From assembly GCF_033958435.1 (NCBI RefSeq), contig NC_134139.1:202165501-202229500 (forward strand): 64,000 bases of DNA, written 5' to 3'. Shown here piece after piece: positions 11,001 through 23,000 of this stretch. Numbering within the stretch: position 1 is the first letter of the stretch; each line of letters opens with the position of its first letter. The position numbers and the translations under genes were made by a program. The stretch is from Carettochelys insculpta (lineage: Eukaryota > Chordata > Testudines > Carettochelyidae). The notes beneath the pieces are model-generated. The model ran no database searches and had not been told where the DNA came from. It saw nothing but the letters and a program-made list of their open reading frames with translations.

Positions 11001-14000
11001 ATGATTAAAGGTCTAGAGAACATGAGCTATGAGGGGGGACTGAAAAAACTGGGCTTGATTAGTTTAGTTTAGAAAAGAGAAGTCTGAGAGGGGACATGAT
11101 AGCAGTTTTCAAGTACTTCAAAGAGGGCTACAAGGAGGGGGGAGAAAAATCGTTCTCCTTGGCCGCTGAGGACAGGACAAGGAGCAATGGGCTTAAAGTG
11201 CAGCAAAGGAGGTTTAAGTTGGATGTGAGGAAAGACTTCCTAACTATGAGCGTAGTTAAACAGTGGAATAAATTGCCAAGGGAGGTTGTGGAATCCCCAT
11301 CACTGGAGATATTTAAGAGCAGGTTAGACAGACGTCTGTCGGGAAGGGGCTAAGCAGTGCTTGGCCCTGCCATGTGGGCAGGGGACTGGATTCGATGACC
11401 TCTTGAGATCCCTTCCAGTTCTTATGTTCTGTGGTTCTATGACTTGGCCTGTATTTCTGCTATTGTTACAAAGAAAAAGGGGGACAGCTAATTCAGCAAC
11501 CCCAGCCTTCCTTAGATGGCAGTCTAACCCCTCCCCCTAAACAGGTTTCCTGCCTAAATCCTAAAGAGGGTTGAACAAAAAATACCCAGATATTATGTTT
11601 CCATTGCTGATCGCCTTTAAGTCAAGCTGGGTGACATTTTTGATAAATGGCAAATTCAATGACACATCCGCTTTCTAGGGCACCAAAATTCTACAAATTC
11701 AGGTCAAATCTGGTGGATGGAAAAATAAAAGAAATAACATTTTTTTTAAAAAGACCAGAGTTTTTGTAAGGGAAAAAAGTGCCAGAACTCAACGTCCCCC
11801 ACCGCCCCCAGGCAGCTTAACCCCTCGCAACCCCAAACCACCTCCCGGTGGCTTAAAATCTGCCCCCGCAGCCTCAAACCACCCCCTACTGCCCCCAAGC
11901 TTAACCCCCTGCGTAAAGCCCTAAACAACCCATCCTCCCATCTCCAAGCCTAACCCCCCTGCAGCTCCAAACTGCTCCCTCTCCCCGTCAGTTTAATCCA
12001 GCCCTTGCAGCTCCAAACCCCCCACCCCCAGGCTTAAGCCTCCCACAGCCCCAAACTGCCCCCCCACCTCCCTCACACAGGAGCAGCCAGTGGCTCCTCT
12101 GGTCTCCCACCCACAGTGGCTCCCCACACAGCACAGCCAGGCACAAGCCGCCCAGAGCAGCTCCTAGCACTGCACAGCGCGGCCACGTGCAGCCACCCAG
12201 AGCTGTTCCTGGAGCGGCGCCCCACCCCAACCAGAGAAAAAAGGTGCCAGAACGCCGTTCCATGGCGTTCCGGCAGAAGAAAAGCCCTGAAAAAGGTTGT
12301 GCAGATGCTGTCTCTTCCCTTAGTAACTTGCAATCACAACAGACCAGACAAAGGCGAGGTTATCCCCACTTTGCAGATGGGGAGTGCAGGCACGGACCTA
12401 TGAAGCGAGGGGATGCTTGAGGGGCACGGTCAGGAGTTGAAACTCTCTCTTCAATGCTAACTCATGCCCTGACCCCCGCACTCCAGGCTTTCAGCTCAGC
12501 TTGCTTTGCAGAGCTGTCAAGGGCAAAGCGTAGACCTGTGCATTCACCAGATAAGTTTCTCAGCTTCTTTTTCTCTCCGCCTGCAACTTTAGAGAGGAGT
12601 ACTTGCCCTGTGTACCAGCTGCCAAGAGATTAGGTAAAACATCTCTCTCCCTTTCCCCCCACACGGCTCAGTCATGTCCACCCCAGCCTGCAGGGTGTTT
12701 GCAAGTAGATGGGTATTTTTAAGGGAAGATACTCAGGTGCTAGATACATTGGTCTTTGGATGCCTCTACAGGCTGGCGAAAAGTGGAAAGATGCCTGCGT
12801 TCTGTCTGTTCTTTTCAAGGTTAGGAAACAACCCTCAGAAATGGAGCGTTCAGGCTTAAAACCTTTGTGGGGTTTGCATAAGCAAATAGGCCAAGCAGCA
12901 GGCCAGAATTTGCTGTCTGTGTTGCCAGCGTCTATCTGGAGTGACAGGCAGTGAGTTACTCTGAGGCTTGGTCTACACTAGACAGTATGGTGGACTGCAG
13001 ATACACAATTCTAGCTACAGCAATTGCATAGCTCAAATCGACACATCTGCAGTCAACTGTAAGGCCTGTCCTCACTGAGGGAGGTCGACGGCTCCCGTCA
13101 ACCTCCCTTACTCCTCGCGAGAGCAGGAGCTCAGGGGTTGATCCATTTTGTGTGTGTGTGTTTACCAGACATACAAAATCAAACTCCAGAAGATCAACCT
13201 TAAACGCGTCGATTTCCTGGTAAGTGTAGACCTGCCCTGAGTCTATGCTGGGTGAAGTAAGTGTAGAGTCTGGATCTGGGGTCTGATTTTCAAGGCCAGG
13301 GGGCGGTGCAAAGCCCCAATTTCCTATGGAAATAGTCAGGGACAGCAAACTTTTTATGCCAGGCCCCACTTTTCCTACCTGCAGTTAGCAGCATCCCACC
13401 CCTCATTCTGTCTAATGGAATCCAAACCGATGGAAATTTCATTTATGTTCATATGGGGGGGGGGGAACCCTTGTGACGTGTAAAAAAGTAAGTCTGCAGA
13501 ATGTAAAAACTTGATTAATTGGTACGTAAATGTGAATACACAGACAGAAGAACAGTAGCATATTTCCACATTTGTGATGAGGTGGATGAGATGGAGACAT
13601 GGCAGCTGATCCTGCTGCGCCCCTTTCCAAAGTGGCACACCCACCCCCCGACTTTGTGCACCCCTGCAAATAGGCAATGGCAGTGTTTAAAATGCTGCAG
13701 TCTCCTGGGTCTTGGAGTATACCACTTTCTTCTAATGGTGGGCTCCCAGAAATGTTAGAGGAACCTTTATAGATAGGTACATTGGAGGGCAGGGAGAGGT
13801 TCCAGAGTGAGGGAGATGAACTGGAGGACTGGGCCAAAAGAAGGCTGAGGTTCAACAAGGAGAAGTGCAGAGTTCTGCACTTTCTATGGAAGACTCCCAA
13901 GCACTGTTACAGGCTGGGGACCTACTGGCTAAATAGCAGTGTAGCAGAAAAGGACCTGAGGATTACAGTGGATGAGAGGCTGGATGTAGGGGGAGGGATA

Positions 14001-17000
14001 GCTCAGTGGTTTAAGTATTGGCCTGCTAAATCCAGCATTGTGAGTTCAATCCTTGAGGCCATTTAGGGGTTGGGGCAAATAGATATCTGGGAGGATGCTC
14101 AGCCTTGCCAGGAGGGCAGGGGACTGGACTAGATGACCTCCCAAGGTCCCTTCCAGTTCTAGGAGATGTGTAACACCAATTACATATATTATGAGTCAAC
14201 AATGTAGCCAAGAAGCCCAGATGCATTAGGAGAAGCATTTCTAGCAGATCTAAGGAAGTTGTTATTCCCCTTTACTCAGCACTGGTGCAGCCACATCTGA
14301 AGTATTGCATCCAGTTCTGGGCCCCCCAGTACAGAAAGGATGTGGACGCATTTGAGCAGGTCCAGCAGAGAGCAATTAAAATGATTAGGGGGCTGGAGCA
14401 TATGACCTAGGAGGAGAGGCTGAGAGATTTGGGCTTATTTAGTTTGCAGAAGAGAAGAGGGAGGGGATAATTGATAGCAGCCTTCAACTTCCTGAAAGGG
14501 GACTCTAAAGAGGATGGTGAGAGACTCTTCTCAGCCATAATGGAAGGCAGAACAAGGAGCAATGGTCTCAAGTTACAGTGGGTGAGGTGTAGGTGGGATA
14601 GGAGGAAAAACTGTTTCCCCAGGAGGGTGGTGAAGCACTGCAATGCATTACCTAGAGAGGTGGTGGAATTTCCATCCTTAGTGGTCTTTGAGTCCCAGCT
14701 TGACACAGTCCTGGCTGGGATGATTTAGTTGGGGTTGGTCCTGCTTTGGGCAGGGGGCTGGACTTGATGACCTCCTGAGGTTCCTTCCAGCCCTCGGATT
14801 CTATGCCTCTGTATCTAGCATGCGCACAAAGCCTGGACTCTGATTCAGGGTGAAGTCCAAGCCCCGCTTCTGACCACATGCAGATCAGTCTGTCTCAGGT
14901 CAGCAAACCCTGAGGCCCTGGGCTGTAGGACTCTGCTGGGGGGTGAATCAGAGCCTGAGGGTGGATGCGGTGCAAGCTGCACACCTGAGTTAGATGCTCA
15001 GTGCAGTACAGCTGCACAGGCAGGGCTGACACACCTGGATCCTGCAGTTGTAAGCCCAGGTTTAGTGCAGCGTCGATGCTCAAGCCCCTTGGAAACACCA
15101 AGTCCCACAGACCTGGGCTTAGTGTGCAACATAGACGTACCCCTGGTGTTCCCATGCCAGGTGCTCGCCAGGGGGCTGGAGCCCGGGTATTGGGATGGGA
15201 GTTCTGGCCCCAGCTCCGCAGGAGCCCAGATTTGATCCTGTTCTCTGCAGCACATGCACAGTCTCCTTTAGATACACGTTGGAGACCAAAGGTCCATCTC
15301 CTGCCCTTTGGGCCTGGGTAAGAGGCACAGGGTTTGCTGGTAGCAGCTTGTCAAGCACTTTGCTGCTGACTCGTCATCTGCCTGCCTACGCAGGGGTCTG
15401 TGTGGCCCTGCCGCCATGGCACCCAAGTGCCACACATGGTTTTCAAACATCATCATTTTTTTTTAATTCGCTCCCTGCTCCTGGCCCACCCCGGGGCAGT
15501 GGCTGTTATAGTAGGGAAACTGAGGTAGGTCGGCGTGTGTTTCCAGATCGTTGTCATGGCGTTGGGCCTCTCTTGGTTCCGATCAGAACTCTGCGGTCAG
15601 GGACTGAGGACTCTGACCCCCCTCATTCTCTGTTGCAGCTGGTGGTTTAAAAAGAGATGGTTTCTTGGGAAATGGCAACCAGCTCCCATCACGGCCAAGT
15701 CTGACGCTGCACTGGAGGCAATGGGGGAGAGCTGGGGAGCTGGCGTTTCCGGACGGTGTTTGTGTTTGAGCTGGGGCAGCCTTGGGGCTGGAGTGGGGGC
15801 GTTCGTTCGGAAGTATAATCATCAGCAGCAAGCTACTCTGGAGGTCAGGAATGGCCAGGTAGAGGTTCTGTGTGGCCCTTGTTACTGGGGCATCTGTGCA
15901 CCTCTCAGTCTCTCTCGTATTTATCCTCTCAGCACCCAGTAGGGTAGGGAAGCGCTGTGGTCCCCCTGCGACAAGACTAAATGACTTGCCCGCGTCAGGC
16001 AGGGAGTCGATGGCGGAGCATAGGCCCCAAGTCCAACGCTCACGCTAGCACTAACCACTGTGCTGTCCTGCCTCCCAGAGTCAGTGTGGACAGTTCAGAG
16101 TTCGATGGGACAGAGCGTAGCATTCTGGCCAGCTGGAGATGGGCTGGGCTGTTCGTGGCGGTAGCAGCTTGGATCTGAGGTGCCAGTAATCCCGCTGAGG
16201 TTAGGTGAGCTGAGTGTATCAAGCGTAAAGCTTATTGTTGAGTTGGAGCGCCCCCTACTGGCCCATTGCAGCCCAGCTCGAGAGTGGGGGAAAAGCTGAT
16301 GGGAGAGGTGTCTGGGGATGAGCCTGACAGCGGCCGCCTCTTCTGCTTACAGATCGGCTCTAGTATTAAACAGACTGAGCCCCTCTAACAGGGGATCCCT
16401 CAATGGAGCACTGAGATGCAGAGCAGAGCAGTTAGGTTTCACCCCATGCAGTGGCATACCTGGAATGGGATGTGCAGAGCTACTGGTCTCGCTGGGATTT
16501 AGGAAGCTGAATGACTCTCATTGTAGGTACAGCTGTCCAGCCCCACGGTGTGGCTTTTATATTCTAGACACTGACCTCTTTCACAGCGGAGGCATGGAAG
16601 CACTGGGGCACAGATGCGGGGGGAAAAACCGAGAGTGTCACGTTGTGTGACGGGAGACTGACGGTGGGAAAATCTCTCTCCTTGGTTGCTGCTGTGCTGA
16701 GTGGTTAAACAGATAAATCTTAACCTCTCTCTCTTTCTCGCTCTCTCTCTCAGTCGCTCTCCATCTCCCCTGCAAGCTACAGAAAAGGAGAAAGAGAGTC
16801 CCACTGAACTGGCAGAAAGGTGCCTGCGGGAGTTACTGGGGCGAGCAGCTTATGGGAACATTAAGAACGCCATCAAGCCTGTTCTCATGTGAGTCACTTG
16901 ATCATTTCTCCACCCTGACCATGGCTGCCCTTTGCTGGGCGCTCTGGTTAGCCCTGTTCTCTTTTCTGCATCCCTTTTTGCCCCAGAGTAGGAGCTTTTG

Positions 17001-20000
17001 TGTTACTGATACTGAGGAGCAATAATGTTGTTGTAAATTAGTGAGGCTTAGTCTATGCTGCAGAGTTCAGTCAACATATGTAAGCGTATGTTGACCTGAC
17101 TACACCGGAGTACGTACTGCAGCCTGGCTCCTGTTGGTGTAGGAGCCCTCCTGCACTGACGTAATTCTGCTTCCAGGAGAGGCGTGGGGCAACCAGCCGA
17201 TGCCGCGTCTGTTGACATTGCATTCCTTACATCCACTGTTGGCTGTCTTGTCAGTTTCATGGCTCTGCTTGAGCCATGCAATTGACAGAATAGCTGATGC
17301 TTGCGGGGTGCTACTGCCCAGGCTTCCAGTTCCTTGCTGGGAGCCCTGCTTCCCCTGGAAGCACAGCAGCTGGCCAGATTCCAGTGCAGATGTCCTCGTC
17401 GGAGGTGAGAAGCCCTTGGCAGCTGCTTGGTAGGGAGGCAAGGAACCCAGGGGACAGCTGAGCATCTGGTAAGGAGCTGCGTTGAGCTGAGAGCCCTGGC
17501 TCTCTGCCCCTCTTCTGTAGGCAGAAGTGTTCCTGGGGAAGAAGTGCACCACTTCTAGTGGACGTCAGCTCCTGGCGTAATCACTGCAGTGGCTGTAAAT
17601 CGGCCTAACACCGGTCAGCTTGAGACTGTACTGTAGGCATGTCCGTAGTGTCTGTCTGTAGGGAGTGGCATCATAATGGCCACACTGGGTCAGACCAAAG
17701 GTCCTGACTTCCAACAGTGGCCAATGCCAGGTGCCCCAGAGGGAAAGAGTAGAACGGGGAATCGGCAAGTGATCGGACCTACTCAGCTGTGTGTCATAAA
17801 CCTTAGAATGCTCATGGGTAGTGGAGAGTCTCCTGTAGCGCAAGTGGCAGTGGGACCTCTGCTTCAGGACCAGGATGAGCTGAGTTCCGTCTCTGCCAGT
17901 GGTTCAAAGTCGGTGGCCTCCATGTGGAGCAGAATGACACCACCGATCTCCGGAGGGCTGTGGGTTTGTGAAAGTGTCCAGGGTGTTGCTGTTCCCAGCA
18001 CAGTATCATTGTTAGATATTCTCCTCCTCCCAACAATGACCTCCCCCGCTGGGCAGGTAACTACCTCCAATCCAAGTTTAGTGAGGAGGGGAACCGAGGC
18101 ACGGAAAAGCTAAACAATCTGCCTGCAGTTACAGAAGGACTGAATGAGTATGGGTGTGTCTGCCTCCCGGTCCCCACCATGGAGAAGCAGGGAACACAAG
18201 CTGTTGGCTAACCTCTGAAATTGAACAGCTCCCAGGCATGGGCGGGAATTGGGGAAAACGCATCCAAATTAGCTCCTTACAGGGCTTAATCCTCAGCTGG
18301 CAGATTGCAATTTGGTGTCGGCTCCCCCTTTGCTCCGTGCTTTGTCTGCTTCTGTGTCGCCGGCCTCCCACGCGGTTTGTTTGCTGTTCTTTCTGAACAA
18401 AGGGAAAAGATGCCAGCGCTGGTCTTGCCAACAAGCCTACCAGCCTCTGTAAATGCTAAACTCAACTCTTCTCTTTTGTCTTTCACTCAAGACATCTAGA
18501 CAACCACTCGCTCTGGGAGCCAAAGACGTTTGCCATTCGCTGCTTTAAGATCATCATGTACTCCATACAGGTGGGCTGCTGGAGAGAGAGAGCGTTTCTG
18601 AGCTGTAGTGAATTGTCTGTGCATGCGAGCGTGCCCCAGTGCTGTCTGCTAGGAGAAAGCCAAATTGCACCACTGTGTGTCAGTGCTTCTGTGCTACTAA
18701 CAGTTAAACGAGGCTGTGCTGAAGCCAGAAGCATCCGCCTTCTGTCCTGGTTGTTGCTGTGAAAGCCTGACTGACTATCGCAGACATAGAGCGATAATGT
18801 GTGTGGGTAATTCCTTGGCATTAACCTGGATGTATCAACACAGAGATTTGCTATCAGATGGCTGTATGAAAACTAAATCTACATGTAAATACCGATCCCT
18901 TGCCCTTACATAGCCATTTGAAAAGATGGGGAGGCACTTTACCCCGCCCCCCCACGCTACAGATGGGGAAACTGAGGCACAAAGAGTAAATGACTTGCCT
19001 AAGGCCATAGTGTGGATTAGGAGCCAGAATGCCCAATTCCCACTCCTGTGCTCTAACCACTAGCCCATGCTACTGCCATTATGTTTCTGTGGCACTAGTG
19101 ACTGATCCTAAATCTGTTACTTGGCCAGTCGGAGTTTGCCCGAGTCAGGACCACAGGACCAGGGAGGACAATGAACCTTTGTCCTTCGGTTGGTCCCTTT
19201 GTCTTTCCCCTCCATCGTTCATTCGCCATGCTCACAGCCTGCTGCAGTAAATGATGACAGCCCTGTGCTGCGTATTGGGAGCCTGCCCTGTACGCTGGGG
19301 ACAGGCTAAGCAGGGTGATGCTGTGGCTGAAGCCCCCAGGAGGAAATCAGACTGGCGCAGCCGGCACTCTTGGGGTGCTCGTATTGGAGTGGTCGCATGG
19401 CCAACCTCAGTGGAGTGCACATCCAGCTTTGCTAGCCTGTTTGGTAATGGGACCGTGGCCTGGCCCTCTTCAGGGAGCAGGTGCATGAGAAGTTGCTAGC
19501 AGAGGCTATGCTTTCTAGTGGGCTTCTCACCAGAGCCTACAAGTCTATTCCCAGAGTCCTTCCTTGGGGATCCACCAGGGCTGGCCAGAATTTGGCCCCG
19601 AGATCCTCTGGTCTCGGGCACCCTGGGCTCAGCAGATGTAACCAGGAGTAAAGTGTTAGGCTAGGGCAGGGGTGGCCAAGCGGATAGAGTCGAAGAACCA
19701 AAAGAGCTGTGGGTAGAGTGTAAAGAGCCATGTATCATATATTTATTTGTATCTCTCTCACTATAGAGATGTAGTATCTCTCTATGGCTGTAATAGATCC
19801 GTACATCGATGTATTCTATATCTACATATTTAGAGAGAGAGAGAAAAATAAATATACGATACATGGCTCAGTGCCCTGCCCCTCCCCCACAGCCAGGCAC
19901 CCCCAGCCTTCCCCTCCCCACCCTAACCCCATGCCAGTGGCTGACTGGAGCTGCTGCCGCCTCGCGCTTCTCCTGCCAAGTGCTGGGGTGCATGTGCAGA

Positions 20001-23000
20001 CAGCACTCCTGGCGTGCAGCTCGGAGCAGGAGCCACGTTTCTTCGCTTCAAGAGCCTCAGGGTTGACCACCCCGGGCGAGGGGCTCCCATGCACATTGCT
20101 GTGTCAGTGGAGGTGTTGCCTAGGCAGAGGTCAGTTACCTGATCTGCAATTTGGCCAGGACCCCAGGGCTGAAAGCCCCCTTTTGTGAGCCGATAAACAC
20201 CCCCTAGAGGGCTGTGCATGTGGGTGGCAGGGAACCAGAATGCAACCGGTGTCTCTCCCTTGGGAGCCGTTCTTTCTCGGTCTGTCCGTGTAAAGCAGTG
20301 CCCCGTTGCGCTGGGTAGAACCTTGCCAAGGGAGCCTTTGGGAGCCATGCCCATGAGATCGTGCATGCCACCAGCCTCAGCAGAAAGGGCAAGGAGCTGC
20401 CCACGGCCGAGCACAAACAGTGCAGATGGGAGAAAACGATACGGATCAAAGTCTGCTCTCAGGCTGTCCCACGGAGCCCCGGTGGCTTAGCAAGGTGTTG
20501 CATGGGGGTAAGGGAGGGGAGAATTTGAACCTCGTGTAAGATACAGTCCAGCGCTGGGTGCCCCCCCGGTAGGAAAGATGTGGACAAATTAGAGTTCCGA
20601 GGAGAGCAGCAAAAATGGTCGAAGGACCTTTGCGGAATGGTAAAAAACTGGGGCATGCTTAGTCTTGAGAAGGGAAACCTGAGGGGGACTGCACAAGCTA
20701 AGGGCCGTTCCAAGGAAGGTGGCACTCAGTCATTCTGTGTCCCCAGACACCTTGCCTGCAGCAAGGGAGCTTTAGGTTCAACATTAGGGGAAACCTTTCT
20801 GAGGGTACCGCTACGCTTACTGGAAGATCGGGGTTTGATTTAGCGTGCTTCATGGGGCCACACTAAATCGAACCATCAGGGCTCCATTGTCAACCCTGGT
20901 ACTCTGAGCAGTCGCTGGGAATAAGGGAAGTTGACGGGAGAGTTTCTTCCATCAGTCTCCTGCTGTGGGAACATCAGAAAAAAATATTTAGGATATGTCA
21001 ACCCCAGGTACAAAATTCACACAGCTGGAGCTGCAGATCTTGTGTAGATTTCCCCCCGCTGTAATGTAGACTGGCCTGATTCTGAGGGGAGGTTAGCTCT
21101 GGCACAGGCTTTCAGGGGAGGCTGCAGAAACCCTGTCACTGGAGGTTTCTAGGAACAGAATCACCCAGCACCTGTCAGGGCTGGTCTCAGAGCGGAAGGA
21201 TGGCGTGGCAGTTAAGGCACTGGCTGCAGCAACCAGGGTTCAGTTCCTAGCTCAGCCCCTGGCTTACTGTGGGAGTTTGGCCAAGTCGCTTAGCCTACCT
21301 GCCCCTCAGTTTCCCTTCTGCACAATACCAATCTTATCACTGCCTTGCCTCATGGTGAAGTTGTCAGGATAAATCCGTTCAATACTACAGCAATGGGGCC
21401 AAAGAGGTACCTCGGATGTCAGGATCACTTTGCTTTCCACTTAGTTTTGATCTATGTCTCTCTCCTGCCAGCTCAACCCTGCTGTCCCTGGGGGATTCTT
21501 ATATTAAAAATGGTCACCTCTTTTCATGGCATTTTTTATCTTATAAACCACACAATGCCCATTATATTAAGATTAGGTTTTATAAAATCCATTTTGTATA
21601 GAATCTAAAGGCCTGGCCTATGTAACTCCCCAGGGCCCGTTCAGAGGATTTATGATCAGTACATTCTCCTTCATAAATGCTCAGGATTGCTCATTTATTG
21701 GACCCACTGCTGTTGGCGACAGAGAGAAGCTTTCAAGACCTGGAGCTTTCCTTCCGGTCTGGGAGAGGCTTTTGGAGCGTCAGCTGAACACAAGGCCAGA
21801 CAGAGAGTTCAGCGTGAGTCGCAAGCACATATTGTGAGGGGCCAAAGCTAAATGATCTGTTTGACCTTGTGTTTAGCTGAGACACCCGAGGACTCTGCAC
21901 TGGTTAGGCCTCTGCTGGATTATTGTGTCCAGTTCTGGGCACTGCAGTTCAAGAAAGATGTGGAGAAATTAGAGAGGGTCCAGAAAAGAGTGACAAGAAG
22001 GATTAAAGGTCTAGAGAATGTGACCTATGAAGAAAGGCTGAAAGAATTGGGCTTGTTTAGTTTGGAAAAGAGAAGATTGAGGGGGGACATGATAGCGGTT
22101 TTCAGGTATCTAAAAGGTTATCCTAAGGAGGAGAGAAAAAACTTGTTGTTCTTGGCCTCTGAGGATAGAACAAGAGGCGATGGGCTTAAACTGCAGCAAG
22201 GGAGGGTTAGGTTGGACATTAGAAAAAAGTTCCTAACTGTCAGGGTGGTCAAACAGTGGAATAAATTGCCAAGGGAGGTTGTGGAATCTCCATCGCTGGA
22301 GATATTTAAGAGCAGGTTAGATAGATGTCTATCAGGGATGGTTTAGACAGTACTTGGTCCTGCCATTGGGGCAGGGGGCTGGACTTGATGGCCTCTCGAG
22401 GTCCCTTCCAGTCCTAGCGTTCTATGACTCCATGGCTTCTCCGAGACCTGGCCGAGAGCTCTGTGTGACTGGAAAATCTTGTCAGCAGAATTTGGTCCCC
22501 TAAAAGCTATGACCTTTTCCTCCCCATCTCTAATATCCTGGGACTGGCACAGCTTGAGCAGCCTGCATGCTGGTCTATCCAGGCCAGTTGCTTTCATTCG
22601 GCTGTAAAGGCTTTCAGTCGTTTGCCCCAGATGACTGTCTGCAGACGAAAATCCCAGGCACCAGACTCGCAGAAGCAGCTTTCCATTCCACATGTACGTT
22701 TCTGTTGGGTGTACAGAACAGAGCCGGACGAGACCTCTTCATGGGTCAGTGAAAGGTGTTCCTCACACAGGACAGTCCCCCAGGCCTGTGTTCATACCTA
22801 GGCTGATACAGTCAGTGTGAGTGCAGCTCCCTTTTGCAGTTGTGCTCAGCCTCTCTCCTGTCCCGAAGAAGCATCTCCTTTAGACGCAGTGGCAGAGAGC
22901 AGAGCTTTTGGTGCAACCTATCCAACCCACCCGTCCATGGCTGTGCTAACAGGTGCATGATGTGGTCAGCTGAGATCTCAAAGCCAAGGTAGGGGGGTGC

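Noticed and set aside
13989..14060. A tRNA gene
   Set aside because: A and B box sequences are present, but the cloverleaf is incomplete and a CR1-like tail follows, so it is a SINE.
16725..16753. CT-rich microsatellite as a separate repeat of interest
   Set aside because: It forms the polypyrimidine tract of EFR3B exon 3 and is unremarkable in that role.
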